From contig DETL01000013.1 in NCBI GenBank assembly GCA_002361625.1, positions 12,712-27,324 on the forward strand: 14,613 bases of DNA, read 5' to 3'. Below, piece by piece: positions 12,407 to 14,613 of this stretch (position 1 is the stretch's first letter; every line of letters begins with the position of its first letter). A program made the translations under genes and the position numbers. The notes beneath the pieces were generated by a model. It ran no database searches. It was not told the origin of the DNA and saw only the letters and a program-made list of their open reading frames with translations. Source of the stretch: Bacteroidales bacterium UBA3289. GTDB taxonomy: Bacteria > Bacteroidota > Bacteroidia > Bacteroidales > UBA932.

Positions 12407-14613
12407 ACTTCACCTGCACCGCAAAGTCCTTTTCCAGCCTCAAACCGTTCCACTGATCATCGACCGTGAGGATCTGGCCATGAAGAGTTTGGCCGGAAGT
12501 GTAGCCGTATTTGCGAAGAAGAGCTCCGTTCAGTCTCCACTCAAGGTCCATCGGGTTCTGGGCGAGGATGAGGTCCTTGTTCTTTGCGTCGTAGGAGATC
12601 CACTGCCCGTCAACCTTAACCTCAGTGCCGGGGATCGCGAAGACGAGGCCTTTGTACCACTCCTTCTTGAGTTCAATGGTTTCGTCCTGACCGATGCTGA
12701 AAGGAATTTCTACCACCATGCAGTATTTCTTGACAAAATTCGCTGGACTGTATTTTTGCAAAGCTTGCTTTTTTCAATTCAGAGAAATGTAATCTGGGTC
12801 TGCTGTGCAACTCTCTATCATTTCTAATAATTTATCTGCATCAGTTACATCAGCACGCAGACCAAAGATTTCTTGTACTTCACTAGCAACAGTAGGAGCT
12901 ACATAAGATGAATAATATCATCATCTTGCTGCATAGTCTTCTCCTCGGAATCTTCAATTTCTATAGATTGGAAGTACGGGGTGACCAGATATTGTAACGT
13001 TATTATCAAATCAATAAGGAAAAAGACTTCAAGATGAATTACTTACATCAACACTACCAGATGGATGGTTTCATATTACTATTCTCATATTACTATTCGG
13101 ATAATTATTTTGATCAGAATTTGCCATAGAAGAATAGAGATATCTTCAATCTCAAAACATTTCTTCATATACACCGTTATATAGTATTTTCAGACTTACT
13201 CAATTATCTGTTTCTGTATCTCCTCATGCAACAAAAATAATTACATTTGGTAAATCGCATAAATCAATAATCTTTTGCTCAAATACTTCATTATTATAAT
13301 TAGTTTGACTAATTGCAGTCGGTGTAGTTGAATTTGAGAATAAAAATATATCATTTGGATGAGCCTTTGCATATTCTGATAAATTTTTAGCTCGTCACTC
13401 ACCTTTACCACTCAAATTCATTACTTTTGTTTGTTTTCATTGAAGATTTATTAAATTTTCAAATACACAAACCCCATGATCGCGTATGGTTGGTGTAAAG
13501 GATGGTCAAATTCGTTCATAATCTTGGTAATTATCGGGCTTTTCTTCTATCAACCCCATAGTTACTCTAGATAGTAGTTGCTGGTACTCTTCAGGAGAAT
13601 ATTTACCAGTACCGTATTTTCACATCATATCTCTCATTACGTAAGCTTCTGCTACTCTTAGGTCTTCTACATATTTATAAATGTTTGGATCTCATGCTTC
13701 TATCTGATTAATCTGTGGAAATACTTCCTCAGGCTTGATATCTCTTATCGACACCGCCTGATATTCGACTCCTTTGACAGTCAAGCGCTCAACCTTGACC
13801 TCAATCGTGCTGCTGTCAGGTTTGGTGAAGGTCAGGATTATGTTGATAGTGCCAGGGGCCTCCGGAATGTAAGACTTCGGATCTGCGATTTCGGTACGGA
13901 CTCCGTCCTGCTCGATTTCGACCTTCTGGAGCGTCAGGCCCTCAGCGATGGTGAGGCCTTCGAGGAGATTGACAGGAGTATCAACTTGCAAGGAAAGATT
14001 CTGGAGATTCTCCAGACCGGTTACCGCCACAGCCGTGAGCGTAATCTCTGCGGTAGCGCTGTTATTGAACTCGTCAGTAACCTTGATGGAGAGGATTCCG
14101 GCCTCGGAGAGTTGGTCGCCCGACAGGATCTCCTTCGGGGAGGCTCCCTCAGGTGTGAAGGTCAATTCTACTTTACATTCAGCGGTATAATCATCGGTCC
14201 AGTTGGCGGCGACATCTTCATCGAAAAGAAGTTGGCTCTCCCTGACGGATACTGTCACTCCGGCGATGACGTTCTTCTCGGCAATCTTCACCTCAATTAC
14301 CGGAGCCTCACTGTCGGACCTCGTGAGCGTGATCTCCGCCGTGGCGGCATTGCCGACCTCGTCGGTAACCTTGAGCTGGAGTTTACCTTCCTCGGAGAGT
14401 TTATCTCAGGAGTTGACGGTCTTGGCGGAGCCGTCTTTCGGCGTGAAGGTAAGTTCGACTTTACAAGTGGAGGATACGTCATCCTTCCAGGATGCTACGG
14501 AATCGTCCCCGATCTTCAGTTCATTGCCGGAGATAGTGATAGTAGGCCCGGCGATGACGTTGACCGAACTCTTAGCGATCGTGATGATCGGAGCCTTGGT
14601 ATCTTTCGTAGGA
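12405..14613 (-). CDS. Surface or secreted Ig-like repeat/subtilase-like protein, UGA-recoded (code 25), 5' end outside window
   Basis: One continuous frame of 735 visible codons ending in TAG (12405-12407), with 17 in-frame TGA and no TAA or TAG. Domains in order: two Ig-like units (14594-14022), a linking domain (LENLQNLSLQVDTPVNLLEG onward, to about 13740), a subtilase-like region (about 13700-12800), and a beta-rich C-terminal domain (EWYKGLVFAIPGTEVKVDGQ, LEWRLNGALLRKYGYTSGQT). Subtilase landmarks: RDHGVCVFENL with His at 13476-13478, KVMNLSGKGEG, IIFVAGGDTETDN near the oxyanion site, and YYSSYVAPTVAS with Ser at 12906-12908 matching GTS-x-A-A-P. I see no DTG/DSG aspartate, so activity is uncertain. 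Under the standard code it would fall into pieces (12405-12761, 13692-14291). TGA as Gly gives a normal Gly content. The middle third is AT-rich, both flanks GC-rich. Confidence 0.8.
14022..14594 (-). repeat. Two tandem Ig-like units of 96 and 95 residues
   Basis: Unit A (14594-14307) and unit B (14306-14022) align without gaps: both share NVIAG at 12-16, a W-DD motif near 36-39, CKVELTFTP at 44-52, SGD-LSE-G around 62-70, then KVTDE and ATAEITLT. Column 63 is TGA in A (14406-14408) and GGC in B (14118-14120). More units probably lie beyond the window edge. Confidence 0.9.

Noticed and set aside
12480..12827. Plus-strand open frame of 115 codons
   Set aside because: Antisense to the C-terminal domain of the recoded gene; no motif support.
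12762..13694. Reading TGA as Trp (code 4, Mycoplasma or phage type)
   Set aside because: It would give about 5 percent Trp in a secreted-type protein and place Trp where the tandem repeat has a Gly codon (GGC). Trp is encoded by TGG elsewhere in the same frame.
12762..13694. A 930-base intergenic AT-rich spacer or decayed gene
   Set aside because: There are no in-frame TAA or TAG over 310 codons despite high AT content, no frameshifts, and a subtilase-like motif order; decay would scatter all three stops.
12900..13740. CRISPR array or phage region suggested by AT-rich, repeat-looking text
   Set aside because: No regularly spaced direct repeats are present; the region is coding in one frame with code 25.

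Overview
The window suggests a Bacteroidales bacterium of the gut or rumen type for about positions 1-12,350. The DNA is GC-rich (one 60-base line, 8041-8100, hand-counts at 35 G+C). Promoters have the Bacteroidetes TAnnTTTG -7 element, and the genes form a compact pentose and hemicellulose utilisation region that uses TGA as an ordinary stop (GH43 and esterase genes).

Layout: (1) 1-4069, minus strand: an arabinose operon in the order araR (Nudix-type regulator), SSS sugar:Na+ symporter, araD, araA (3' end outside the window). Two AAGTGT-N7-ACACTT-type sites sit in its control region. (2) 4118-6139, plus strand: a secreted retaining-type GH97 glycosidase, divergent from araR. (3) 6145-10205, minus strand: a lipoprotein SGNH/sialate-O-acetylesterase-like enzyme, a GPH-family sugar:cation symporter and an intracellular GH43, closed by a strong hairpin. 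The likely flow is surface deacetylation, import, cytoplasmic cleavage to pentoses, then arabinose catabolism. (4) 10307-11031: a patchwork of broken gene pieces (GH30 xylanase, XRE/HigA-like antitoxin, GH10 xylanase). (5) 11088-12353, plus strand: a promoter, two tandem non-canonical tRNAs with long variable arms and anticodons UCA and UCG, and, one base after the second CCA, a gene for a catalytically dead RNase III-like protein with a dsRNA-binding domain and a basic tail; a terminator follows. (6) 12405-14613, minus strand: one long open frame, 5' truncated, readable only if UGA is a sense codon. It carries 17 in-frame TGA and no TAA or TAG before its final TAG. It encodes Ig-like repeats, a subtilase-like domain and a C-terminal beta-rich domain.

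The strongest observations are in parts 5 and 6. In the recoded gene an in-frame TGA of one Ig-like repeat falls in the same ungapped column as a GGC Gly codon of the next repeat. This fits genetic code 25 (UGA = Gly), known from Absconditabacteria (SR1) and Gracilibacteria, and not from Bacteroidales. About 1.2 kb away lies a tRNA with anticodon UCA whose acceptor end carries glycine identity elements. Either the contig holds an unusual UGA-recoding unit, or it is a chimera of a Bacteroidales genome with a code-25 genome. The scrambled pieces at 10.3-11.0 kb and the dispersed repeat at 12,372 are where a chimera would be suspected. The sequence alone cannot settle this.
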